The notes beneath the pieces were generated by a model. It worked only from the letters and a program-made list of their open reading frames with translations. It was not told the DNA's origin and searched no databases. From Xiphophorus maculatus (Eukaryota; Chordata; Actinopteri; Cyprinodontiformes; Poeciliidae), in the NCBI RefSeq assembly GCF_002775205.1, contig NC_036454.1:13660882-13724881 (forward strand): a stretch of 64,000 nt of DNA. Reading direction: 5' to 3'. Shown here piece after piece: positions 1 through 13,900 of the stretch. The translations under genes and the position numbers were made by a program. Every line of letters starts with the position of its first letter. Position 1 is the first letter of the stretch.

Positions 1-2516
1 CTATTTGTACTGGGCTGTCTTTGTATGATATAAAAAATTGTTTGATGACCTGAAACTGAAACATACAATCGAGAAGAAATCTGTAGTGAGGTAAATCATA
101 TTTCATGGCACTGAACATTATTTTACCATGTAGATTCCCTTTGATTGGTACTGTAGTAACAACAAGTACCAACCATCCCACAGAAAGTACAGCTCTAGTG
201 AAACATAATTCCTCCACTCCAGAGAATTCAGTGGCATTGGTCTGTGGGTCAGGTGCATTGTTCTCTTGTCACATTCAATACAGCATAAGTCCACATGATT
301 CAGTAACGGATAAAGTGGTTCACTGCATGCCCCCATTCTCCTCGAACTGGAGCTATCTGTCACATAACTCCCTAATAAAAAGGGGATTCTTGGCCATTTA
401 ATGGGTGCAGATAAATAACAAGTGTTCCTTAGTTTCAATATGAATGTCAAACACCTTTTGGAAATCAAATGAGAATAATGAGGGGAAAAAAAACTTGACA
501 TAAACATTTAATCATAGATTTAGCCAATTAAAAGAAAAACCACAAAATATAACTTGGGGCTTGTTGTGTTACTGTAGGTTTTAATTGGAGATTTGAAGTA
601 TTTATGTTGTTTTGTCTCTCATAAAGAGTGTTTTATGTGCAGTACAGTTGGAGGATTCCGAAATGTCAAACCATAACTTGTGGACCTTGTAAATGAGAAA
701 GGGGGGTGGAGGGTATAAAAACAAGATGACTCTCAGTGCAGACAGGGCAATTGCATTTCCTCACCATCACATCACAAATTATGTGTTGACAAATTATGTC
801 AACACAGAATCTGTACATTGGAAATTGGAGTGGAGGCGATGAAGAGATCAAAACATACTTCCAGCCCGCCTCCCTGCCTCTCTGTTGGTATTTGAATTTG
901 TCTTGCATTATTTTTGGTATGTTTCCACTGCTCTTCAGATATGGTCTGGTAGTGTGCAACCTTGGGCAACTATCTGACTTCAAATGAAGTCAGATTTATA
1001 GGTCACACATATCATTAATAAAGCAAACTTCATTTGCTCTAGCTTCATTAAGGCCATTGATTTTTTTTAAATACTGATAGATGTTTGCCCTCAAAAGACT
1101 GACTGAACCTACAGAACTGTGTAAGAAAAACACTCACGAGATCCATGCAAAACAAAATATGCTGTTTCTTGACAAATACAACTAACAATTGTGTGTCAAC
1201 AGCAAGCAACAGCTGGAAACATTTTTTTTCTCTTATATGCTCACGTGTTTGGGCTGGACCTCCATAGTGACCGGTGGCTGTTGGTCAGGGGGTGGACAGC
1301 TGCTGAAAGCTAAAATTATGGGCGAGCCTCTAGAGACTTCACATCTCTAATGAGCCCAGGGAGCAAGTAGTTTGTCCTGCATCCTCTCAGCCTAAATGCC
1401 GACTAATTCCATTTACAAGCCACCGTGTTTTGCAAGGAGCATTTTTATGGTTTTCTAAGAAGAAAAGGCTGTCTCTATAGCTACAAATCTGAACTGCGTT
1501 ACACTGCAAAATTTTATTTTACAAGGTATAAGTAGTAGCCATAAAAATTATTAATAAGAAAAGCAGCTTATTAGTTTTTAATGCTCAATATTCCCAGAAC
1601 CATATGCACTTCTGTAACTGTCTACCTAAATATTTTGATTACAATTCAACTGATAACATTGGTTTTGTGAAATGTAACTTTTGGTCCTGCGGGGGAACGC
1701 TAAGACTAATATGTCGAGTTGTCTCAGAAATGAATATTTAGCCCATCAACTTGGTAAAATTAGGAAGTGTTGTACAACCAATTCTTGAGGAAATTTCTTT
1801 GCTGAAGCAGTATTTCAGTTTGTATCCATGTTTATATAGTTTAGTGACAGTGCTCATTGCTAAAGTCAAAACGGCTGGCAAGAAGAGATTCTTAGCATTA
1901 CATACAGTTGCAGTTTTCAGCACATCGCCAGAAAAGATGAAACTTTACCAATAGTTTACCCAACAGGGCTAATGCTAATGCTAAAGTCAAAATTGTTGAC
2001 AAAGACATTTTTGTTATCCAGTCATTGCAAAGGTAAGGCCCATCTTTGCTGCAGTTGTTGGGGAATTAATTTGAAAAAGTTTGAATAATGTTTCATTTTA
2101 GTGCATTATTATTTTTTCAACTTGTGAGGACAAACCAAATATGCAAAACGATCTTAACAAAATTTTATTTATAAAAATTTAGCTAAATGACTGCATTTTA
2201 AAATGTACTTGTAATGTAACAGATTTTTTAAAGAGTGTTTTAGATGCTACAAAGCCCAACTTCAGAAACCTACATGAATAAAGTGCAGCAGTTTCATTGG
2301 CTAAGTCCAAAAGTTGCTCTACCAGTCTGGTATGTTTGCTATAATTGATTTATTTGGTGCCAAACACAAAACCCTTTTAAAGGTTAAAAATAAAATGTCC
2401 TCCCTTTTTTTGTATCAAGTTTTAGGAGTTTAAAAAGAATCTAAGCACTTAAGAATCCTTAACATTCGGTCACTCTAATAATAAAGTTAATAATAATAAT
2501 AATGAAACAGCATTAT
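1..2516. other. Upstream flank of ghr, no gene recognised
   Basis: I found no coding exon here. Most of it is AT-rich and simple. The stretch at about 1235-1450 is of higher complexity and more balanced in base composition than its surroundings, and could be a conserved noncoding element, but I cannot test conservation. The short open frames present have no recognisable domain. Confidence 0.5.
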
Positions 2517-2936
2517 TCAATCTTTGGCTCTTGCCACGAGCCTGCAGCTAAGGGAGCATCTTATTTTGGAGGTTTGGCCCAGCAGTCTGTCCCCTCGGTG
2601 GTCCTCCTCTCTCAGCAGACTTTTATAGTCGGCGGATGAGGGCGCCTCACCGCCGTTAGACACCCACATACTTTCTCTCTGCGCGTCCATTTGAACCGGA
2701 CTAGATGATGAGCGCCAAATAAGACGAAACCCGTCTACAGGAAAAAAGTTCGCTCCCGATTCAGTTTTTCGGTGATGTGAAAACCTCGAGTGGAGGAGAT
2801 CTTTACCGGACACGGGCCGAAGGGAAAACTGCAGGATTCGTGCCTGTTGGAGCTCGCGCTGACCATCAAATGACCAACTTCTGAAAAGTCGATCTGGGCT
2901 GTTCTTGCAGTTTCTCAGCTCGAAGCTTCGCAACAA
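2517..2936 (+). promoter_or_regulatory. Candidate promoter and noncoding first exon of ghr
   Basis: This block is richer in CpG than its flanks (for example around 2635-2660 and 2740-2860) and ends at a good splice donor, with GTAAGT beginning at 2937. Vertebrate GHR genes have noncoding first exons far upstream of the signal-peptide exon, and the coding start at 10934 sits just after a splice acceptor, so an upstream 5' UTR exon is required. The transcription start is not determined; no convincing TATA box was seen. Assignment to ghr is an inference from position and strand. Confidence 0.4.
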
Positions 2937-3248
2937 GTAAGTTTGGTCACGTTTTGAAAAAGTGCACAGCGAGTCGCGGCCATGCTTTAAATGCTGATGC
3001 ACGTCTTGGAAGTATTAATTGCCACACTTTTTTCTTTGCTTGTTACAAAATCTTCTCAAGCGCTTCTACATGAATGCGGACAACCTCCTGCAGTTTGCAG
3101 AGAATAATATCCACTATTAGTAAAAGCATGTGTGTAGGACACTGAAATAGAAGATTGGCCGACTAAATAAGATTCGACTCTTGCCAAAAGTGACCAGCCA
3201 TGTGTTGATTTGATGGATGCAGACTGTCACCCTCTGAAGCGTGTTTAC

Positions 3249-3660
3249 AGTGCCTTGCACAATTATTCATAGCCTTTCATATAGTTTCACATTTTGTCAC
3301 ATTTGAATCGCAAACTTCTACGTATTTTTATGCGATAGATCAAGGCAAAATGAGACAATGTAAAGAAATTAACACAACATTTTCATGATTGAGATACATA
3401 TATATAGGTATACAGTATGTATCTTAAAATCCGCTGAGTCAATAAATTGTAGAACCACCTTTCAACATGTATCACTAAAATGTTTGTCCCTCCTTTTTTT
3501 CTTTTGCCAAATAGTTGAAGGTCTTGCCATATTACCTCAATTGTAAGTCTGGACTTTAATTGAGCCAGTATAAATGGACAAATTTCCTTTGCATTTGAGT
3601 ACATTTTTGAAAACCGCAGTTGGATAATATTGAGAAATTGTTGCAATACTGTTCATGAAA
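3249..3660 (+). mobile_element. Tc1/mariner-like DNA transposon terminal relic
   Basis: Begins with TACAGTGCCTTGCACAATTA, the familiar terminal sequence of a fish Tc1-type family. The next 400 bases keep the recognisable order of that family: the TTTCACATTTTGTCACATTT segment, a GATAGATCAAGGCAAAATGAG segment, and GTCTTGCCATATTACCTCAA followed by GTCTGGACTTTAATTGAGCC. No intact transposase frame is present. Family recognition is from memory of the consensus, not a search. Confidence 0.6.
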
Positions 3661-4010
3661 TTTGTGATTATGATCTTGATTGTGGTCACATTGTACTCTT
3701 GTCTCTTTATTTAAAAAAATAAAATAAAATCTTGACCAGCCTCTGTGAGTTCTAGCATCTCAACCATTAAAAATATACGTAGCAGACATTAAGGGCACAT
3801 AGGGTTACTCCACATGACCAAATATATGACTGATATTAACATTTGACAATTGAAATACGTCATCCTATAAAATGATACAAGGAGTTCTTGTGGTTGTGAA
3901 ACTGCATACAAACAGAATGTCGTAATGTTTAATATAATAAGTGTGCTTTATTATATTATTTGTTTATCCAAATTCACATAGAATACCTTGTTTATCTAAA
4001 TAGCATAGGT

Positions 4011-4157
4011 ACACTGTAAAAAAAAATAAATAAAAAAGTCTCAAATTTACGGCCTCTGTGGTTGCCAGAACTTTATCGTATAAACACGGCAAAGTCTGTT
4101 TTATATTATACGGTAAAATATTGGCAGACCACAGCTGCCGGTATTTTACTGTAAATT
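4011..4157. mobile_element. Non-autonomous hAT-like MITE
   Basis: Starts with CACTGTAAAAAA, contains GTGGTTGCCAGAACTTTATC and later an opposing GGCAGACCACAGCTGCCGG segment, and ends near TTTTACTGTAAATT. This arrangement is typical of the short, very abundant fish elements with CACTGTAAA termini usually placed with hAT MITEs. The 3' terminus is degraded and I could not confirm an 8-bp target duplication. Confidence 0.45.
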
Positions 4158-7100
4158 AGAGATTGAAATATTTATTTGAAATATTTAAAAAAAGACAATT
4201 TGTATTATGTGTCTAATGTCTGGTTTTATCCAGACAAATTTGTTATTATCTTATAGGTTGAAGTGCATGCATTCACTTGTTGCAACTATTTGTGCAGGAG
4301 AAAATAAGGCTTGCAGTTACACAGCAGCACTCACCAGGTCACCAACGAGTTGTTTAAATACATGAGGCGAGGAATTTTATGAGACATGTGCTCCATCCGC
4401 CTGTGTGTCTGCAAAAGTAGATCTGTAACTTTCTACATCTGACAGCTCAACAACTCTCTGAAACCATTACATTTTACATATGTCAATTTGCGCCTCGCCG
4501 TCAGAGAATGGTTGCCAGGATGTGGCGAGAAACAGCTTCTCTAGAGCAAATTAAAGAAGCTGCATACCTGTGTTTTCTTATGGAAACAGGGGATTTCTTT
4601 GTTCAATAAAGGTTTAATTCTGCAGGTTTAACCATTGATTGTTCTTAATTTGTACAAAAGCCTAAGACCTATTAAAACATTGATTTTTGTTTTTACTGCT
4701 CAGCTGTTTGCTGTGTGCAAAGAACACAGTCTGGAATGGTGCATTTCTCTTGCTGTGTTATAATTTGTGCAGCACATATTTCCTCATCGCTGGACTCACT
4801 GTTTTTTATGTGTTTAATGCACATGTCTTCTTTTTGTCCAGCATATATGCATACGCCCCCGACCTCTCTTTTCCTCTCCTTCTTTTCATACACACAGACG
4901 TGAGTGGTGGTTTGCAGATGTGTGACCCAATCCGCTTCCAGCCGAGGCTCATCTCATGCCAGTGTGCTGACTCTAAGTTTTCCACACTCTCTTCTGAAAT
5001 AGGAGTAGGAGACATTAGAACCATCCAGTAGCCAGGCTTGAATGGCTTTAGAGCACATACATGTAGACGTGTTCAAGTTGAAAGTGTACGCATACGGCCA
5101 TATGGTCTCACCGTGACCACCTATATATCCAAATATAAGTGCACAGACAGTGGGTGGTAAACATACGTCAAACAGTCCATAGGCTGAAAGGAGCAGCTGC
5201 AGCTTGTAGGTCTTTTGTTTGAGTCAAGCAAAAAGTCTAATGTTTATTTTTAAAAAAGCAGCTGGTAGGGAAGAAAAAAAGGTACATGTTTTGTTTTTTT
5301 TAATCATTTTTATAGATAGAAATCTGAGGTGTGGAGTGCTTTTGCTTTCAACCCACTTAGTCTGATTCTCCGAAAATGAATTGTGCAACATTTATAAATC
5401 ACCAGAGTATCCATGTGTGTGTGATTTGATGTCAGTATAAATAAAGAATAAATTCAATCTCAGAATAAATTCAAATTAGAATAAATGTTTCAATGAGTTT
5501 GTCTGTCAAATTAAAAGTACCTTTCGAAACGTCATTAAGCCCAAATTTCAGTGTTAAAATATTTATTGGCCTCATGTAATATTATCTTAATCTTAAATGG
5601 CCTGTTTTGATTAGCTGAAAGCGGAAAATCATGATTAAGTGGAAGAAAGGATTCAAAACATCAGCCTGTTCGTAATTAATTTACATAATGTGTTTCACTT
5701 CGTGAATTCAGTCGCTGAAATAAATAGTCTCATTTATTAAATGCTTATCCCCTCTCCACGGTGTTGTTTGTGGTGATGCTTTTCTTCAGCAGGGAGAGGG
5801 AAGGAGGCCAGAGTTGATGGGAAGTTAAATCATCTTGTTGAAGGACCACAACCCTAAACTTGTAGTAGGAGATACTATGAAATGATTTAGAACAAAGCAT
5901 TTTGCTGTGTCAGAGTGGCCCCTAGTTCAGTCATAAGTTTAATTAAGACTCTTTGACAAGAATTGATACTTGCCCTTCACAGATGCTTTTGAACAATCTG
6001 ACGGACGTTAAATATATATTTCCCTGAAAATAATAGCTTCCCCCACCTCCCTTTTTTATAAATAAGGAAAAAAATGAGAGGTGAAATTACACACACTGAG
6101 GTCAACCTAGCATGTCCTTTAGAAAGCATGAGCTACTTGATACAAAATCATTCAAGACCAACAATGCATCACCAGTGTCTGTGTCTATCTTACGAACAAA
6201 TGCCAGTACATCTAACACACTGGTCACTGTTGATGTCAGAAGATCAACCAAAATTCTATGATTTTACAGTTTTACACAGCATTGATGTAACAGCAAAACC
6301 TCTGCAATCTTTAGGTTTACTTGCCCCCTGCCTTTTTGGTATTGGTTTTGCAGAAATGTCAGCTGTTTACAAGTAAACATTTTGAGGGCCTGTTTTAAAT
6401 GCACTGAAATCTTTGCTCTCAATTTTATTTTTATACCCAATTTCTACCTTGTAGATTCATTCTCCCAAGTTCTTCATTGTATATATACTTTGAATGACCA
6501 TTTTACAAAATGATGGCTGAGTCTGTGAGATACTGGCAACACAAACAAGAGTAAGAGAAAAACTGCAGTCTTTTCAGAACATGGCCTTTCATGATTTGAA
6601 TTGTAGGGAAGTGAAAGGTTGAGCATAGAGCTGTATGAAGATAGTGAGAGATCAGTGATAACAAATAGGCTAAGAGACAAGTATAGATGTTGGCAAAATG
6701 TTAGGGATTAGTTGATGCCTATTTGTGCTTGATATAATTTAAGCCATGATTGTGAAGTAGCTACACAGTAGAATAAGCTACCTGGTCAGCCAAATTGAAA
6801 ATTTACCTTGCTTATAAATAACAAAAGATTCTGTAAAGATTGTCATTTTAATTTCAATGCTTGTCTTGTTAGAAGAAAACAGGCCAGGTGAGAAGGTGAA
6901 GAGGTCAAAGGAATGTTTTACTTATTTAATTGGAGTGTATTGATGAGTTTGTGTTGTTTGGATAATTTTGTTTTGATCTATGACATCAGCAGGTATATTT
7001 TAAATGTATTTTTGAAAAGCAGCCTTAAGCCATGATAACAGGAGGCTGATCAAGCTGTCATTATCTGTGTTTGGTGAAAAACATTGAATATTTTCTCTTC

Positions 7101-8599
7101 CATGTAAACAATTCACACCTCAGCTTTTTTAAAATTTTGTGGGATTGACAAGTTTTACTTTTTTCAACCTGGCAGCCAAAATGTCTTACTTCTCATCCAA
7201 GATTTCACCCATTTAAGATGCTTTATGGCATCCCATTTAAATGACCTTCATCCCATAATTACATTTAAATGCATTTCTGTCAGGCTTTGCTCAAACCTCA
7301 AATAGCTTGAGATTTTGAAATGTTGGCTTCACTGGACTGGTAATAAAGTAATTAACAAGGTCATGCAAAATTAATTCATATATTTTCTATCAATAGAGCA
7401 AGGTCTGATCACAAACTTTGAGCTTTATAATATATAAAGTATGTAATGTAAGTGTAATGGTTTTATATAATAATAATTCTCTATTCGGTATCTTTTTTTG
7501 GTATGTGTGATTCAAAAGACTTTATTTCAGAAAAGTGTGCATCAAAATTACACACCTGCTTTTAAAACTAATGAAAAGGCCAATTTACTTACATTTCACT
7601 TTTTCAAGATTTTCTGTTTTGAACACGATCATACATTCAAAAGATAATGGATAAAACACACAGATCTCTGTGACTGGAGCAGAAAAAGTAGGTTATAGAA
7701 TTATACAGAGGTGTATTGTAATTTTCTACTTATATTACCCCAAACGTTAAAGGAATGATGATTTATAAGATAGGAAGTGGCAATATTCTTTTAATTACCA
7801 CACTGCTTAACCACACTTGTTTTATTAACATTTTGTGCCTGAGTTTGGAATATCTAACTTTGACAGTGACATGTCAATGTCTCTTATGATGCACAGCATT
7901 ACTGCATCAACAATTCATAGTTTCCCCTTCTGCTTAAGTAGAACGCAGATGGAGTTCTTCTCTTTTCAAGAAACAAGAAGTCCAGAACCTTCTTCTTACG
8001 CACTTGGGATCATCTTGTACTGGACGAATGAGAATATATATGTTGATACCCGGAAATAGTACTTAGTTTGAAAACAGCTACGCTCTTCATGCGTATGAAC
8101 TAATTAAAAGTCCATTCTCATGTTCACTTAGTCATTTTATTTCTGTGTCTTCAGATATTTGAAAAGCGTTCAGTATGCACAGAGGTTGCAGCTTACATGT
8201 GCCCTCTGTTCTCTTTAGAGGAACCTCAAATTGAACTCAGGCTTGCAACATTGCTCTTTGGGTGTGTTTGTGGTTATGTGTGCTTTTATTCTGTTTTTAT
8301 TCACTTAAGAGAATCTAACAGAGATTGAATGACCTCTCTCCCCCTGACCTTTTGATTTTCTTTGCTTTCGCCCTTATACCTCCATCCTATTTATTCTTGT
8401 CCCCCTCACCACCTCACCTCTCATCCGATTTGGAACAAACAGAGATGATTAATAGAAATTTGAGGAAACATGGCAGAGGCATGTTATTGACAGCGAGGTG
8501 ACAAGTCAAAGTGTGCATAACGCCTGTGTATGTATGTGTGTGTGATAGTGATGTGCTCATATTGAATACATGCAGGCATGTTTTATGAAAGCAGTTTTG

Positions 8600-8990
8600 G
8601 GAAAAGGGTTGACCTCATATGTTTACCAAGGAAACCCGGGAGACTTGTGCTAAGCCTCCCTCTTTTCTTATTGGACCCTGCTGCTCTTCCTGGAAATCTG
8701 GGAGCTTGTCATTGGCCTAAAGAGTTAGGGAAATGAGGGATAAAGGTACTGCCCTGGCAGGGCTTTCGCAGACACTTTCAAAAGATTAACATGAAGTGAA
8801 ATGTCAGTCAAGTAGCTCTTCGGGGTTAATTTAGTTTGGTTCTTCCACTCATGACACAACAGACTTTGAAGGAAGAGACAATGTAGAAACAAAGAGAAAA
8901 ATGGTTTGATCGTCCTAATTGCCCTAATGGCGGTGCTTCAGTTAGAAGATTAAGAGAATAATTGCATGAATCATAAGTGAGGGGGAGACT
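8600..8990. other. Candidate conserved noncoding block in ghr intron 1
   Basis: The sequence is notably less repetitive than neighbouring intron, with two CCAAT-type (ATTGG) words near 8671 and 8711 and homeodomain-like TAAT cores near 8827, 8918 and 8926. That texture resembles conserved intronic enhancers in vertebrates. There is no coding potential. This is a judgement from texture only. Confidence 0.2.
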
Positions 8991-10319
8991 AAATTATTCT
9001 AAAGATTAGACGAAGTAGACCAACGCAGAAACTGAGCAACACATAAAGTAAGTGGGATATTCTACCCAGTCCAGATGAGCCTGCTGCTTGACAGCTTTCT
9101 GCCATGAATTCCTGCTTTGTATAACTTGGCCTTCTGTGGCCTCTGAACACATGGAATTTATGCACACATACACAGGCACACACACGTCAGCCTGAAAGTT
9201 TAATATAAAGAATAAAGTTGTTGCCCAGAACTTTGATTTACTGTGAAAGTCTGAACATTCCTGCAAACATTCATTTTCAGTTTTTTAATGTGTCTAATGA
9301 TTTTTTCTCCACAGTTTAGATAAAACCTTTTTTTATGACTTAGAATTACATTGTTTATTAAATCATGTGAAAGATGTCCAATGAACAGGAGAACATAATA
9401 ATAAGAAGAAAGCTTGGAGTGTCAGCCAGCATCCGAGTTGGGACAAACACATATAGAGGCATAAACTCCACATTCAGGGTAGCTGGCTGCCCAGCAAATG
9501 TGCAGCACAGCTGTAAATAGCTAAGGGTGTGGACTGAAGGTTTGGCCTATATTTAGAGGTTGGACTTAACTTCTAGAAGTTGTCCACCAGAATATTCTGA
9601 ATGACCAAGGAGAGTTATCTGATGTTTTACACTAAGAACTTTTGGGGGAAAAAAATATTAGTTTTGTTGAAAAGAATAGTCTGGGGAGTTGAGTGTTTAC
9701 AACAAGTGTATCCTGTAGATTTGTTTCTTTATTGCTGCATGACAGCAGTCAAAAGACACACAACCCCTTTTACACTAAAACAGAGCCTAATACTATGAAA
9801 GCTTATAAAATTAGTCTAAAAATATAGGTTTAGTTGTACTTGCAATTTGTCAACCTAGAAAAAGTAGAGTAAAAATGTCTTCTAAATTTTAATTGTCGTA
9901 TTCTTAGCTTTGGTCCACTCAAACTGCAAACAATTACACATTACTAACTGCAATGTGTTTTTGCCATTTCAGCCTTGTGACCATTTTGTACCTTTGCAGG
10001 TACTCATTTCAAGAAGGTCATTGGATGTTTTATTTATTTATTTTATCATTTGCCAACTATAATTCCATTAATATCCACAAGTGGGGATGTTTTGTGCCTA
10101 TATTTGACCAACTTTGAGTGTCTGTATTTTAAAATAATATTCTCTGTCTACTACATTCATTGTTTTGCTTTTGTCAACTGGTATTGATTTATGATGAGGT
10201 CCAACTCTTAAGTTGGATGGTCTTCATGACATAACACTAATCTTTAGCTCCACTACCAATATTGGGTATAATATAAAAATATCCAAAAAATAAGATTAAA
10301 TTGAACTGTACATTAGATT

Positions 10320-10640
10320 GAAAGCGAATGGCGGGAAGAGCGCTGCAGGAGTATTTATACAGGTAAGCAGATAGACTGAACACGGCGGGTGGCTGAGTAG
10401 TTGATGGTTACAGTGTAAGTGTAGCTTTACAGACGAACCGCACGATAAATTTTATATCATCCCAGTCTCAACAAACGGGTGGCAGAAATCATCGTGGCGG
10501 TACATGGCTGGTAGATGAGTCTCCGAGTGTGTTGACGGAAGGTGCCGTAAATATCCCGCATTGCTCCCACCACCCGTTCTTACTTTCATCCCCTGGTAAT
10601 GTACGACCGGTAGACCAGGTCGTACATTACGTTTGTTCGT
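10320..10640. promoter_or_regulatory. CpG-containing block upstream of ghr coding exon 1
   Basis: An island of CpG-containing sequence (for example CGGCGGGTGG near 10383 and CGTACATTACG near 10621) in an AT-rich intron, ending about 300 bases before the signal-peptide exon. It contains a consensus-like donor (ACAG followed by GTAAGC at 10362). A perfect 13-bp inverted repeat lies at 10596-10630. It could be an alternative ghr promoter and first exon, as mammalian GHR has several, or a recent mobile insertion. I cannot decide between these. Confidence 0.3.
10596..10630. repeat. Perfect 13-bp inverted repeat
   Basis: GTAATGTACGACC at 10596-10608 pairs exactly with GGTCGTACATTAC at 10618-10630 around a 9-base spacer. 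It is CpG-bearing, unlike the AT-rich hairpins elsewhere in the window. Confidence 0.85.
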
Positions 10641-10933
10641 TCGTCAACACAAGTTTAATTAGGAATTTCAAAAAACAGCATCATAGATTAATCTTTTAAA
10701 TTTTGAAGAAACAAAACCAATACTTTTACTCCTGTCTCCTGTTGGGTTACACCAGCTAAAAATAAAAATTAAAAAGGCAATCACAATTTGCACTCTCAGG
10801 GAAGCAGCAAAGAGAGAGCAAGTGGGAGAAGGAAGATTCGTTTCACATAGACGTGTCATCGTGATTTTTAACTATTTACAATCACTGTGTTTGTCCCTCT
10901 CTTATTCAATTCCCTCTCTCTCTTTCCAGTATC

Positions 10934-13900
10934 ATGGCTGTCTTGCTCTCCTCCAACCTATTTCTCATACTCCTGGTTTCTGCTTTGGATTGGCTGCCCA
11001 CTCCTGCATCTGCATTTCTCATTGACTGGGATCGCACAACATCATCAGGTGAGTTACTGATGTTCCAACTTAAATACTCAGGAGGAAATGGTACGATGTT
11101 GGAACGAATCGTTCTTCAGTCAGTTCATCAGATTGTCAATGTGTGCTCTATCAAATATTAACAAATGAGATTCGATTTTGTGCTCAACGTGCTGTTGACA
11201 CCTGTTATCAAACCTTATGTCAGACATCAGTTGCAGAATGATGTGTTTGCTTGGATACATGTGGAAAAGTTCACTGTTGAGCAAACGTTGCACTTTCCCG
11301 ACTTGTTGGTGATCAATAGTGCTAGAGTAAACACATGGCTGGAGCTGTGCTGTCAAAGTTCAGGGACAGAGCAATGCACAATGTTCAGCCAACTAATCTA
11401 GTTGTCACTGGATCATTTAAAAATAATTAGGTTCAAGAATGCTGGGGCTGGCTGGAGATGCAGACCAGATTTTATGTATTTTTCCACTTTCGATCTTTAA
11501 AGCCACAAAACTGTTACAATTAGAATTTTTAAATGAATGTTGAACTATGTTTTATGGCTTTTTAAAACTGAAGATGCAACATGAACAGAAAAAGTGCAGT
11601 GGGTCTCAGAAGCAGTGGGTCTCAGAAGTGGATGTTTTTCAGAACAAGAAAAACATCTTGATGGAATGTCTGTTTTTGTGAAAATAAAAAAATGTGATAC
11701 CAAGACAAATCATTTCACTTGGTTGAGGTAAAATTGTGTGTGACATTTGTCTCACACCATTCAACTGAAAACAATTCATACAAAATGTCCAACTATTTTC
11801 TTGCATGTTGAAACACTCACTTGAATTTTATAATTGAGTTTTTAGCATTCATTTATATTGAGTTATACCTTTACATAGAATTTGATGACCGTCGAATAAT
11901 GTTTAGTTGTTGATTCCAGACTATCCACATTTGCATTCTTTAGCTAAATGCCATGTTTTCATAAAGGTTTCAAAAGATCTTGTATTGTAAGGATATCAGT
12001 CAGGAGAAGGGTGCAAAGTATTATGCAGCATTATCTGCATACCATGGAACAGTGAAGACAGTTACTAATATTTGCAGAATAATAAGGACAAAAGTGAGGT
12101 AATGTCCAATGGACCTTTTTCCAAAATCATTGAAAAAGCAGGAACTGATCGGCACTGGAGGAACTTCCAACAAGGATTTTGTCATCTGCATGTGACTGAA
12201 TATGAAAGTAAGTTCTCAGACTTTGAGTAGTCCTCAATGTCTGATAAATTTGAAAAACATTTACAAGGCTCACTTCACAAGTATTGCCACATCAAGATGT
12301 GGGATGACGACAGATTTCCACCAAAGAAAACTGAACGGTGAAACTTAATCCAAAAGTACTTTGTTATATAACCAGGGCTATTGCGATAACAGCTTTATTT
12401 TTCAGTTAAGTTTTACTGTATAAATATTACATTACATGTGGAAATTGTGATCGAAAAGATTGACCATTATCTCATTGACATTACCAACTGCTATCTGCCC
12501 CTGGCAGCTAAAGCAGCTTCAGTTGAAATTGGGTAAAACACTAGAACTTTGGCAGCACTTGTTTATTTCAGCTCCACCTCTGCCAGGACAGCAATTCTCA
12601 CAGCCAAAAAGCAGCAACTGCAAAATATAAATCTGTTCTAGGTTGTCTGTATTACTTTCTCGAATGGAAATGGAGTTGGCAGCTGTTTCTGACTTGTTAT
12701 ATACGTACAGTATAAAGCTTACTTGTTCAATAAGGATTACCAACCAGTTTCTCTTTTAACCTATATCTTTAAAGAGCCTGGTTCATGGGTGTCATTTACT
12801 TGATTTCCTCACATTACTACTTAAAAACACAGCCTTTAAATCTTCCTTTTAAACTAAAATTTGTAAAATCCATTTACAAGTAAAATCAAATTTTTCTCTT
12901 AATAAATAGATTTTAAAAAGTAACAGAGTTCTCTCTGTTTGCCTCAGAAATAATATTTTAGTTATTTTACATGTTAGATTCATTCTGCCAAACATAAACA
13001 TAGAGCTTTGTCTTACACTGAAGGATCAGCATTTCCTTTGAGTAAATAGCGTCGACAGCATTTAGCAGCTAAACAAAAGTTGTTCTTTGAACGGGCATTC
13101 AGAGAAGTCAGGGAGTATATCTTTAGGTGCATCTGATCATTGATTTTATTGATTTGTGCTCATCACGTGTAAATGATTTCTCATTTTGCTGCTGAAACAT
13201 CTGTCTAGTGTTCCCCTTTGAAAAGAGCACACAAGTGTCAAAAGAAACCATGTGTCATTAAAGTTACAGAAAGCTATGGCATGCCACAGGGGTTGTTAAT
13301 GTTATTAATAGGCTAGTGCTGTTGGCAACACAGTGCAATTTAGTTTTTTTGTTTTTTATGTTAAGCTATTACAACATTGTGTTTTGTAGTAGTGTTTTCT
13401 GGTTTGTAGTGTCACTTGGCAACAAAGGAAATATAAAAGATCATAAAAACCATCTAAATCTAGTTGTGTTGGTGGACGCAAACAGGTCTTTTGTTTTTTT
13501 TTATTGGTAATTTGGTCATATTTTTCATGGCAGCATTTGACAAGAAAACAACCCTTTACCAGTACACTTCTTTGTTCTTTGTGTGGGTTTAGTGAAAAAC
13601 AGCTGCAGACATACCACTGGAATCCAGTGGAGATAGCCAGCATTTTTGGTCTTCTTCTGCACTCTATAATTCAGCTCCTTAGTGGGGCACCGTTTCATAA
13701 GTGTGTTTTTATCATTATTACAATTTGCTGACAGATACAGTTCACTTTTCTCAAATAGTTCCCACAGTAAAAAAAATAAACTTCAATGTGTTGGTCTTCC
13801 TGCCGATTTTGTTCAAAGAAATTCAGCTGTTCTCCGTTCCAAAGGGTTACTGATTGCAGATTGTTACAGTAGTTCAGGATAGTTCAAGTGAAACACTGTA

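Larger units (their letters stand above)
2937..10929 (+). other. ghr intron 1 (inferred)
   Basis: Eight kilobases of noncoding sequence between the candidate first exon and the signal-peptide exon. It holds a Tc1-like relic (3249-3660), a hAT-like MITE (4011-4157), a more complex candidate regulatory block (8600-8990) and a CpG-containing block with an inverted repeat (10320-10640). Otherwise it is AT-rich, and the short open frames have no recognisable content. Confidence 0.4.
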
